Shown: one piece after another, positions 16,686 through 24,663 of the stretch
Layout: every line of letters starts with the position of its first letter
How positions within the stretch are numbered: position 1 is the first letter of the stretch
Assembly (NCBI GenBank): GCA_046330415.1
Contig: JAXLSW010000010.1
Coordinates: 147,634-211,633, forward strand
Direction: 5' to 3'
DNA length: 64,000 nucleotides
DNA from: RHKX01 sp046330415
Lineage (GTDB): Bacteria > Actinomycetota > Thermoleophilia > Solirubrobacterales > 70-9
Notes under the pieces: model-generated
Databases searched by the model: none
What the model was told of the DNA's origin: nothing
Seen by the model: only the letters and a program-made list of their open reading frames with translations
Program-made: the position numbers and the translations under genes

Positions 16686-17240
16686 ATGCCCTGGGACGAG
16701 TCGACGCGTCCGCGGCGGCGGAGTCCGGTCCCGGGTCACATACACGGAGCGCGGCCGCGAGGTCGGCAAGCACCTGATCGACGTCCACGACCATCTCCGC
16801 CATGAGCTTCGGGAGCTGCGCTCCTGATCGAGCAGGTGCGCGAGGGGGCGCGGAGCGCGGGGAGGCTCGAAGGGGAGCTCAACCGGATGGCGATGCGCCA
16901 GAACGACTGGACGCTGGGAGCGTTCTGCTCGCGCTACTGCGTCGCGGTCGCAGGCCACCACAACCTCGAGGACGTCTCCGTCTTCCCGCACCTGCAGCGC
17001 GCCGAGCCCGCGCTCGAGGAGGTCATCGACCGGCTCGCCGACGAGCACCTGGCCATCGGCGACGCGCTCGCCGCGGTCGACCGGGCGCTCGTCGCCCACA
17101 TCAACGACCCGGCCGACTTCGAGCCGCTGCAGATCACCGTCGACGCCCTCACCGACGCGCTGCTCTCCCACCTCTCCTACGAGGAGCGCGAGCTTGTCGA
17201 GCCCCTCGCCCGCGTCGGTTTCATGCCGGGGCAGGTCTGA
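16686..17240 (+). pseudogene. Hemerythrin HHE-domain protein, split by two indels
   Basis: Di-iron four-helix hemerythrin-like protein, probably about 185 residues if repaired. ATG 16686 starts MPWDESTRP. A shift near 16740 leads to EVGKHLIDVHDHLRHELREL, and a missing C near 16815 leads to LIEQVREGARSAG and on to the end. Metal ligands are visible as HDHLRHE, AGHHNLEDVSVFPHL, DEHLAIGD and LSYEERELVEP. HHE proteins bind O2 or sense or relay iron, NO or oxygen. The 3' frame from 16826 is clean. Single-base indels suggest sequence error. Confidence 0.75.
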
Positions 17241-17255
17241 GCACGGCCGGTCGGC

Positions 17256-18038
17256 TTACGGGGCAAGCGCCTCGCGGAGGAAGTCCACGTCGGCCCTCAG
17301 CTTCGCGACCGGGTCGCGCGGCGTCTCGACGATCGACGGCGCCCCGGCGGCCCGGACCATGTGGCGGAGGACGTCGAGGTCGATCTGGCCCTCGCCGATC
17401 GTCGCGTAGCGATCAGCCGGTCCCCGGCCGGGTCGCGCGAGTCGTTGACGTGCATCAGGTCGATGCCGCCCGTGATCGCTCGCGCGCGCTCCACCGCGTC
17501 GCTCAGGTCCTCGCCCGCGGCGTGGGCGTGGCAGGTGTCGAAGCAGAAGCCGAGCGGGAGGTCGCTGTCGGCCCCGCTGTCGCCTCCCAGAGCCGCGCCA
17601 GCGCGTCGAAACGCCGGGCGACCGCGTTGTCGCCCGCCGGCGGTGTTCTCGAGGTAGACGGGTACCTCGCTCTCGAGCATCTCCAGCGTCCGCGGCCAGC
17701 GTCCGAAGCCGTTTTCGATGCCGTCCTCGGCGTGGCCCGGGTGGACGATCACGGCGAGCGCCCCGATCTCGGCCGCGGCGTCGCACGTCTGCTGCAGGAT
17801 CTTGCGGGAGCCGTAGCGGACGTTCGGCTTCGGCGAGCAGACGTTGATCAGGTAGGGAGCGTGGACGTAGATGCCGACCTCGGATGCCTTCAGCTCATCG
17901 GCATCGTCGCGCGGCGGCGGCTTCTCCCAGCCCTGTGGGTTGGAAGAGCTGGATGCGCTCGGCGCCGACGGTGGCGGCCTCGGCGAGCGGGTCGTCTCCC
18001 TGCACGTGTGCGCCGATCGGCTGGCTGCTCGTGGGCAT
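17256..18038 (-). pseudogene. nfo: Deoxyribonuclease IV / AP endonuclease-like TIM barrel, multiple frameshifts
   Basis: Homologue of endonuclease IV, which cuts DNA at abasic sites and uses three zinc ions. Pieces in the right order are spread over the minus-strand frames: IGAHVQGDDPLAEAATVGAERIQL at the start, then YVHAPYLINVCSPKPNVR, AVIVHPGHAEDGIENG, YLENTAGG, GFCFDTCHAHAAGEDL, LMHVNDSRDPAGDR and the C-terminal IGEGQIDLDVLRHM and SIVETPRDP. These are the expected metal-binding stretches. At least three small indels lie near 17.42, 17.58 and 17.93 kb. The start is ATG at 18038 and the stop TAA at 17256. As written it is not one frame. Confidence 0.75.
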
Positions 18039-18122
18039 GGGGCGAGCATACGAGCGCGTTCGCGTCCCCCGCATCGGATAACCTCGCCGCGTCGTCCGAA
18101 GGGTGAACGGAGGTTTCCGTCG

Positions 18123-18619
18123 ATGAGGGGTTCGAGAACGTGGTCCTGTCGGTTGGCGCGGGGGGGGGGGGGGGGGGGGGGGGTGCGCTGGTCGCGGCGT
18201 GGCTGCTGGTCGCGTGCGGAGAGGAGGGGACGACACGGCTGCGGACGTCGACCTCGATCAGACGACGGTGACCTCGAACCTCGAGGAGGCCGGATACGCG
18301 GTTGCCGAAGACGGAACCGGGGCCAATCGGCACTGCCGGGACTGGTCGACGTCGACTTCGCCACCGGTCCCGACAGCGGGTTCGACAGCGCCCTGCAGGT
18401 CAGCGGCGGCGGCCTGCGGCCATTCGATCCCGCCGATCTCTCCGGGACCGGCTTCGTGCTTCTCTACTCCGACGCTGATGCCGCGGCTGCCGCCGAGCGA
18501 CAGCATCGGCGACGGTCCCGGCCAGCAGCTCGAGGGCAACGCGCTCTTCATCTACGGCAGCGGGCTCGGGCCGCCTCCAGGAGTTCACCGACATGGTGGA
18601 CGCGGCGACGGGGCAGTAG
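18123..18619 (+). pseudogene. Small putative lipoprotein, frame disrupted by poly-G run and indels
   Basis: ATG 18123 starts a short basic segment that runs into 24 consecutive G. After it, another frame reads ALVAAWLLVACGEEG, a hydrophobic stretch ending in a lipobox-like Cys. Further pieces in different frames are DVDLDQTTVTSNLEEAGYAV, VDFATGPDSGFDSALQVSGG, GNALFIYGSGLG and EFTDMVDAATGQ, ending at TAG 18619. Together they suggest a secreted lipoprotein of roughly 160 residues. I do not recognise the family. Confidence 0.4.
18160..18183 (+). repeat. Homopolymer of 24 G
   Basis: An uninterrupted run of 24 G inside the putative signal-peptide region of the lipoprotein gene. It may be a sequencing or assembly artefact, or a slippage-prone contingency tract. 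Neighbouring indels favour the artefact. Confidence 0.9.
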
Positions 18620-18634
18620 CTCCGGGGCACCTCG

Positions 18635-19108
18635 TCAGCCAGTGAGGCGCTCGACCCGATGAGCCTTGGCGCCGCAGGGCGTCTCGACGACGACCTCGCT
18701 GCCGACCTCGGCGTCGCGGAGCGCCCTGGCCCACGGAGACTCCGCCGAGGCTTGCCCTCGGCCACGTTCGCCTCGGTTGGCCCGACGAGGGTCCAGACGT
18801 GGGTCTTGTCGGCCTCGACGTCCCGCACTTCGGCGCTGCGGCTGAAGGCGAGGCCTGCGCGTCCTCGTCGACCTCCACCACGACAGCGTCGATCAGCCGC
18901 GTCCGGAGCCGCTTGATCCGCGTCCCAGGTGCGCCTGATCCTCCTTGGCGATGTGGTAGTCGGCGTTCTCCTTGAGGTCGCCGAGCTCGCGCGCCGCCTT
19001 GATCCGCTCCGCCATCTGCAGGCGCGCCGGGCCCTCGAGCTCGCGAGCTCCCGCCCGCAGCTCCTCGGGAATCCCTCCCTTATTGATCGCCTCTCCGCTT
19101 CCTTCCAT
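18635..19108 (-). pseudogene. greA: Transcription elongation factor GreA, split by indels
   Basis: GreA rescues backtracked RNA polymerase by stimulating transcript cleavage. The N-terminal coiled coil (from ATG 19108) has AERIKAARELGDLKENADYH, with the signature acidic DLKENADYH tip. After small shifts near 18.90 and 18.75 kb the C-terminal domain continues as AEVRDVEADKTHVWTLVGPT, SPWARALRDAEVGSEVVV and AKAHRVERLTG, ending at TGA 18635. Length (about 158 codons) matches the family. GreA is generally conserved, so the breaks are probably sequence errors. Confidence 0.83.
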
Positions 19109-19182
19109 CCGGGCAGGTTGGCACATGGGCGCCGGCCTGTGCCCGCCGGCGCCATGGATGCCCGGTGGGCGCCGGCTGCGCG

Positions 19183-19983
19183 CTAGTGGGCCTTGATCTT
19201 GCCGAAGCCCCGCGCCAGCTTGTTCTTGTCGACGTTCCCACTCGATCCCGCGCACGTGCCCGATGCTCGTGTACTGCCGAATCGTCCATCCCTTGCCGGC
19301 CCAGTTGGCGGCCGGGACCAGGGAGGGGACGCCGAAGTTGGCGACCCAGAGGGGTGGCCGTCGAGCGCGAACGCGGTCGTGTCGCCGGTCGCCTGCCAGC
19401 TCGAGTTGTTCGTGTAGATGATCGGCTTGGAGCCGAGCTTGCGCTCGACGCGACTCAGCCAGGCCTTGATCCACGCCCGAAGCTCGAGCTCGTCGAGATC
19501 GGTGAACGGGGTCTCGACGTCGAGGACCGGACGCAGGTCCCGGCCGCGGAGCTGGCCGACGACCGAGGCGAAGAGGTTGGCCTCCTGGCGGGCGTCGAGC
19601 TTGGCTCCCGCGACGCCGTCGATCTCGGTGCCGGGGTCGGAGGCGAAGGCGCGGTGGTAGGCGCCGACCCGGATCCCCTCCGCGCGGGCCTTCTTGTAGT
19701 TGCGCAGGTAGGTGGGATCGGCGCCGCACTGATCGGGCACGACGAGGCAGTCGTCGCCGCTGCCGCGGCTGGCCTGAAGGAAGGCGAACTTCGTCTGCGT
19801 CTGGCCGACCTGCTTCCACGCGATGTGGCCCTGGAAGCGGGAGACGTCGATCCCGCGGATGTGCTTGGGCGCGGCCTGCGCGGTCGACCCCGCGACGAGC
19901 ATCGCGAGGGCCAGCAGCGCCGACGTAGCAACCAGCGCGGCGCCGAGGCGCGAGCGATGTCCTGCGAGTCCCATCTGCCCCAT
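19183..19983 (-). CDS. Secreted GH25 lysozyme (N-acetylmuramidase), local frameshifts near C-terminus
   Basis: Glycoside hydrolase family 25 enzyme that cleaves the beta-1,4 bond of peptidoglycan. It has an N-terminal signal peptide (about residues 1-38, hydrophobic LVATSALLALAMLVAG, cleavage near AQA). The catalytic-barrel start is RGIDVSRFQGHIAW, with YKKARAEGIRVGAYH next and the acidic DxE motif in LRPVLDVETPF. Residues after ALDGHP are scrambled. Another frame gives LWVANFGVPSLVPAANWAGK and IRQYTSIGHVRGIE before the original frame returns at NVDKNKLARGFGK, so two compensating indels lie near 19.36 and 19.25 kb. Probable role: cell-wall turnover. Confidence 0.83.
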   Translation of the reverse strand: MGQMGLAGHRSRLGAALVATSALLALAMLVAGSTAQAAPKHIRGIDVSRFQGHIAWKQVGQTQTKFAFLQASRGSGDDCLVVPDQCGADPTYLRNYKKARAEGIRVGAYHRAFASDPGTEIDGVAGAKLDARQEANLFASVVGQLRGRDLRPVLDVETPFTDLDELELRAWIKAWLSRVERKLGSKPIIYTNNSSWQATGDTTAFALDGHPSGSPTSASPPWSRPPTGPARDGRFGSTRASGTCAGSSGNVDKNKLARGFGKIKAH

Positions 19984-20090
19984 CGAACACGCCGCCGCGG
20001 CGATAGTTGCCCGCGAATGGGTGCGCTGCAGGCGATCGCCCGTCGCTAGCTGGCCTCCCAGTGCTCACCCCCGACCCAACCGACCCCGGT

Positions 20091-20133
20091 GAGATCGACA
20101 CTTGGGACGCTGAGCGGCCGAAAGGTCGATCTC
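20091..20133. repeat. Short palindromic repeat, copy A
   Basis: A 43-base element bounded by perfect 9-base inverted arms GAGATCGAC / GTCGATCTC, with a conserved 25-base loop containing GAGCGGCCGAAAG. A second copy lies 136 bases downstream. Part of the intergenic stretch between the lysozyme and DUF2993 genes; I see no gene in 19984-20283. Confidence 0.65.
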
Positions 20134-20226
20134 GCACTGGGAGTGGCGGGGCGGGGCAGGGACGCTTTGGGGACAGCGTGCAGGGCGGGGGCGTTCGGCG
20201 CGCCGGGGTTCTCCGGTGTGAACGCT

Positions 20227-20269
20227 GAGATTGACGTTTGGGACGCGGAGCGGCCGAAAGGTCGATCTC
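20227..20269. repeat. Short palindromic repeat, copy B
   Basis: Second copy, with arms GAGATTGAC / GTCGATCTC and almost the same loop (GGGACGCGGAGCGGCCGAAAG). The arm difference C to T still pairs as G-T in RNA, so the hairpin is kept. Same orientation as copy A. Confidence 0.65.
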
Positions 20270-20283
20270 GCGATGTTCGAGAA

Positions 20284-20999
20284 CTACGGCACGATCTCGA
20301 GCCGTCTCGCCACAGCGGCGGCGATCGTCGTCGCGAGCGGCCCCGCCGGGTAGCCGGCGATCGTCCCACCCCCGGCCCCGACCCTGAGCGCGCCCGCCGT
20401 GCTGATCAGCTCGATCTGCAGGGAGACCTCGATTCGCCTGGAGCCGAGCGGCGCCGATCCGGCGACGCTGCCGAGTAAGCCACCCCCGGGGAACTGAGGA
20501 AGCACCCGGAGGCAAGAACGGCGAGATCGGCGGCCCGGTCACGTGCGCGCGGGTCGCCATCGCGTGGGGACCGGGCGGCGGCGCTCGAGGACGAATGCGC
20601 TGACGGCGAAGGGGCCGGTGCGGAAGTCGGTGAGCTCGACGTCGACGTCGGCGAAGCCATCGAGGCGCCGGGCCGACGGTGGCCCTCCCCGAGGACGCTC
20701 ATCGCCTCCGGCGGCCGCTTGCGGCCGTGCTCCGCCCGGGCCGGGCGTCGATCCGGGCCCCGGCGCGCCGAGAGCCAGCCGATCTCGAGCCCGCTGCCGC
20801 GCACCTCGATCAGGTCGCCGGCGTTGCGCAGCAACCGTATTGCCGGGAACGCCCGTACGCGCACCTCGGCTGTTCCACCGCGCTCGATCAAGCGCCCGTG
20901 GATGCGCCGCGCTGCGACGCGGCACCAACAACTGGGTACCGAGCGCAGCGAGTGCGGCTAACGCCAGGACGAGGCCACGGCGACCGCCGCCTCCACGCT
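20284..20999 (-). pseudogene. DUF2993 (LmeA-like) putative lipid-binding protein, frameshifted
   Basis: Pieces of one protein appear in order on the minus strand: a hydrophobic start LVLALAALAALGTQLLVPRR, then GTAEVRVRAFPAIRLLRNAG, DLIEVRGSGLEIGWL, GFADVDVELTDFRTGPFAV and a C-terminal IELISTAGALRVGAGGG ending at TAG 20284. The layout (membrane anchor, V-x-AFPAIRLL-type segment, amphipathic beta strands) resembles DUF2993/LmeA periplasmic proteins of actinobacteria. At least two indels interrupt it near 20.5-20.76 kb, and the start is unresolved. Assignment is moderate. Confidence 0.45.
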
Positions 21000-21119
21000 A
21001 CCCACGGGCTCACGGGGCTGGTGAGAGCCCCATCACGCCGCCCCGCCCCGCGTGCTCGGCGGCCCGGCCGCAACCACCCAGCGGCGCCTGTCCCGCCGCT
21101 CCCGGGCATCTCGCCCGCG

Positions 21120-23545
21120 ATGACCGGGTCGAGGCTGAGGAGGAAGCCCGCATCGCGGGGGATCGCGATAGCGGTTCTGACGGCGACGTTCGCCGCGCTG
21201 GCCGCGCTCGCCCCGGTGGCGCTCGGCTCCCTACATCCCACGCCCACCGCGGCGGATCGCTGACGACGGTGAAGGGAAACTTGAAGCCGCTGTACCCGGA
21301 GGAGTCGATGCCGGCGTTCCGCCATGCGGCCAAGCAGGGGTTCGTCCTCGAGATGGACACGCGCGTGACCGCCGACGGACGGGTTGTGCTGATGCACGAC
21401 TCCGAGCTCGAGCGGACCACCGACTGCACCGGCCTCGTCAACTCCAAGACCCTGGCCGAGATCCGCAAGGGCTGCGAGATCGACACCCTCGGCACCGACA
21501 TCCGCGACGACACCTCCAGGCCGCTCGGCCCCAACGACGATCGCCGCACCCACGTGCCGACCCTCGCCGAGGCGCTCAGGGTCGCGATGAAGTACGGGGT
21601 CGGCGTCAACCTCGAGATCAACAACTACGCGAGCAACGACGACTACGACGCCACCGGCGACTTCCAGCGCCGCGTCGCCCGTCAGCTCGAGGACAGCGCC
21701 TTCCCGCCCGGCGACCTGATCCTGCAGAGCTTCGCCCCCGGCAACCTGTCGCTCTTCCAGGAGGATCCCTACTTCGCCGACGCGAAGATCTCGTTCCTGA
21801 CGCTGGCGTCGCTCAACGACATCGGGCCGACCGTCGGCGACGGCATCGACGCCGACTACATCTCGCCCGCCTGGCCGGTGAGCACCGAGATCATCCAGAA
21901 GGCTCATTCGCTCGGAATGCAGGTCGTTCCCTACACGATCGACACGCCCGCCGAGGTGCGCGATGCGACGCTTGCCGGGGTCGACGCGATCATCACGGAC
22001 GACCCTGCGATGGCGCGTCGCGCCGCCGTCAAGGCATTCCCGAAGCCGCCGAAGGCACCGAAGCCGCCGGCGCGTAAGACGTGCCGCGGCTTCGCGGCGG
22101 CCAACAGCGTGCCGCCGGTCCAGAGCTTCCACGCCGACGACTCCGGGCCGCGGATGTTCGCTCTGCAGTTCAAGCAGGACATCGGGAACGTCGCCACCTA
22201 CCGCGACTTCCGGACCAAGATCGAGTGCATGATCCGGACCTACGTCGAGCCGAAGCTCGCCGACGATCGCCCCAACGTCGTCGCGCTCACCGAGGACGTC
22301 GGTGTGATGACCCTCGCCACCGGTAGCCGCACCGCCCGGACCCGCGAGCTGTTCGGCGACCCGGCCAACATCCCCGGCTGCGAGGGCGTCCCCTCGCCGT
22401 GCGGGATCGTGCAGGCGCTGCTCTCCCTCGACGGCGACTACGCATCCCAGGAGGCCGCCTACTCCTCGCGCTTCGACGGCTCCACTCCCTTCGCGCAGAC
22501 CTTCCTCGCCGGGACCGACACCTTCGGCCGCGGTTGGATGCAGACGTTCTCCGATCTCGCCAAGCGCTATGGCGTCTACATCGTCGGCTCCAACAACCAG
22601 GCCGAGTTCCGCGAGTCCATCGACCCGACCGAGGTGGCGGCGTTCGCCGATCCCGACGTGGTCGGGGCGAAGAGCGCCTTCGTCGCGACGTCGCCCGAGG
22701 TCTACAACGAGGCGTTCGTGTGGGGTCCCAAGGACGTGACCAAGGACGGGCCCGCGCCGCTTCGCAACGTCGTCTACTCGAACAGGAAGGTCCCACTCAC
22801 CGACATCGAGAACGCCCTCGCGCTGACCCCGGGACCGTCGAGCGGCCCCGATGCGGTCGAGAACATCCGCCCGTACCGCATCCCCGGGACGAAGGCCAAG
22901 ATGTCGATCGCGACGAGCCTGCCGGCCTTCCGCTACGACGGCAACCTCTCGCCGTTCGGCGAGCCGCCCGCCGCGACGATCGACCCCTGCTCCGACACCG
23001 CCACCTACTACATGCTCTGCATGGACAAGCTCGGCGCCAACCTCGTCATGCAGGACGAGGCCAACCCCGGCCGTTGGGCATCGCCCGAGGGCTTCTGGCA
23101 GCCGCTGGAGTGGATGGGCTCGAGCTGGCGCGCGGTCGCTGATCCGACCGTCGACTTCGACTACAACGTCACCCCGTTCATGGTCGGCAACCTCGCCGAT
23201 CTCGAGTTCGACGGGCAGACCTCGATCACCCAACGCGGCCTGAAGGGGGCGAAGGGACAGAGCGGCGAGTCGACGCGCTGCCACTACGTGGGCAACTCGA
23301 AGCTGATCACCGCCCCGCCCGAGGACGACCCATCCGCCTACGGCGTCTACGCCGGGGGCAAGCGCGAGTTCCTCGGCCTCGCTCCGTGGGTGACAGGCGA
23401 CGGCTCGCGCGCGAAGCTCCGCGCCACCGGCGAGGCGCTCGCGCCTGGGTCCGGCTCCCCGCGCGAGAACGACTACGTCGAGACGGCGGTGATCGCCGAC
23501 CTCCCGTTCCCGCCCGATCCGCGGCGGCGCAACTGCCTGGGCTGA
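21120..23545 (+). CDS. Secreted GDPD-like phosphodiesterase fused to a nitrilase-like domain, one N-terminal frameshift
   Basis: ATG 21120 opens a signal peptide (IAIAVLTATFAALAALAPVA). A one-base shift near 21.24 kb moves to the long frame. The first domain is glycerophosphodiester phosphodiesterase-like: HRGGSLTTVKG, YPEESMPAFRHA, VLEMDTRVTADGRVVLMHDS and, near its end, ITDDPAMARR. After a Pro/Lys linker (KAFPKPPKAPKPPARK) comes a second domain of about 480 residues resembling the carbon-nitrogen hydrolase fold. Candidate Glu is in VVALTEDVG, Lys in SNRKVPLTDIE and Cys in YYMLCMDKLGANLV (C-x-D as in nitrilases). The protein is extracellular or envelope-bound. The GDPD call is firm; the nitrilase-like call is from motif spacing only. 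Confidence 0.75.
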
Positions 23546-23599
23546 CCGCCACCGGCACCGCCACCCACCCGCCCGCCCGAGGCGGCATCATTGACGGGG

Positions 23600-24643
23600 A
23601 TGAACCCTCCGGCAACGAAGGTCATCTCCACAGCGACCACCTCTCCGGACTCGGGGGAGACGCTTCGCGACGCGCACGGACGCGCCATCAGCGACCTCCG
23701 CGTCTCGGTCACCGACCGCTGCAACTTCCGCTGCCAGTACTGCATGCCGGCGGACGGCCTGCCGTGGCTCGAGCGCGCCGAGATCCTCACCTTCGAGGAG
23801 ATCGAGCGCCTCGTCTCCGTCTTCGTCGCGCTCGGCATCGAGGACGTGCGGCTGACCGGCGGGGAGCCGCTGGTCCGCCGCGACTTCCCGAACCTCGTGG
23901 CGCGGCTCGCCGCGATCGAGGGCGTCGCCGACCTCTCGGTGACCACGAACGGCTACCTGCTCGAGCGCGACGCCGCGGCACTCGTCGAGGCCGGGATCGG
24001 CCGCGTCAACGTCTCGATCGACTCGCTCGCCCGCGACCGGTTCTTCGAGATCACGCGTCGCGACGCGCTGCCGCAGGTGCTGCGCGGGCTCGAGGCGATC
24101 GCGGCTCACGAGTCGGTCCGGCCGATCAAGGTCAACGCGGTCGCGATGCGCGACTTCACCGAGCGCGAGGTCGGCGGCTTCGTCGAGCTGGCGAGGACGA
24201 GCGACTACCAGGTCCGCTTCATCGAGTTCATGCCGCTCGACGCCGACCGCGCCTGGACCGAGGGCGCGGTCCTCACCGGCGAGGAGCTGCGGGCGTTGAT
24301 CGAGCGCGAGCACCCGCTCGTCGAGAGGCCGCGGGAGCCGTCAGCGACGGCGAGGGTCTTCGAGTTCGCCGACGGGCGCGGCGAGATCGGCTTCATCAAC
24401 CCGGTCAGCGAGCCGTTCTGCTCCGACTGCAACCGCCTGCGCCTCACCGCCGAGGGCAAGCTCCGGACCTGCCTCTTCTCGATGCACGAGACCGACCTGC
24501 GGGGACCGATGCGGGAGGGGGCCGGCGACGCCGAGCTCGCCGAGCTGATCCGCGACGCGGTCTGGCGCAAGGAGCTCAAGCATCGCGTCGGCGAGCCCGG
24601 GTTCCGCCCGCCGCCCCGCTCGATGAGCGCCATCGGGGGCTGA
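23600..24643 (+). CDS. moaA: GTP 3',8-cyclase MoaA (molybdenum cofactor biosynthesis)
   Basis: Radical SAM enzyme converting GTP to 3',8-cyclo-GTP, the first step of molybdopterin synthesis. The radical-SAM cluster is CNFRCQYC (Cys41, 45, 48), with the SAM-binding LTGGEPLVRRD following. The C-terminal second [4Fe-4S] cluster is FCSDCNRLRLT plus the Cys in LRTCLFS. The protein ends in the MoaA C-terminal Gly-Gly (MSAIGG). ATG 23600 gives 347 residues; an in-frame TTG at 23591 is an alternative. It supplies the cofactor needed by the CoxSML hydroxylase. Confidence 0.95.
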   Translation: MNPPATKVISTATTSPDSGETLRDAHGRAISDLRVSVTDRCNFRCQYCMPADGLPWLERAEILTFEEIERLVSVFVALGIEDVRLTGGEPLVRRDFPNLVARLAAIEGVADLSVTTNGYLLERDAAALVEAGIGRVNVSIDSLARDRFFEITRRDALPQVLRGLEAIAAHESVRPIKVNAVAMRDFTEREVGGFVELARTSDYQVRFIEFMPLDADRAWTEGAVLTGEELRALIEREHPLVERPREPSATARVFEFADGRGEIGFINPVSEPFCSDCNRLRLTAEGKLRTCLFSMHETDLRGPMREGAGDAELAELIRDAVWRKELKHRVGEPGFRPPPRSMSAIGG

Positions 24644-24663
24644 GACCCGGTCAGAGCGAACTC

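Noticed and set aside
16041..17171. One 376-residue minus-strand protein including the Ig-like domain
   Set aside because: Its first about 160 residues are antisense to the hemerythrin gene; only the C-terminal part looks like protein.
20888..23284. 798-codon minus-strand open frame over the GDPD fusion
   Set aside because: Antisense shadow of the GDPD/nitrilase-like protein; valine/glycine/aspartate-rich without motifs.
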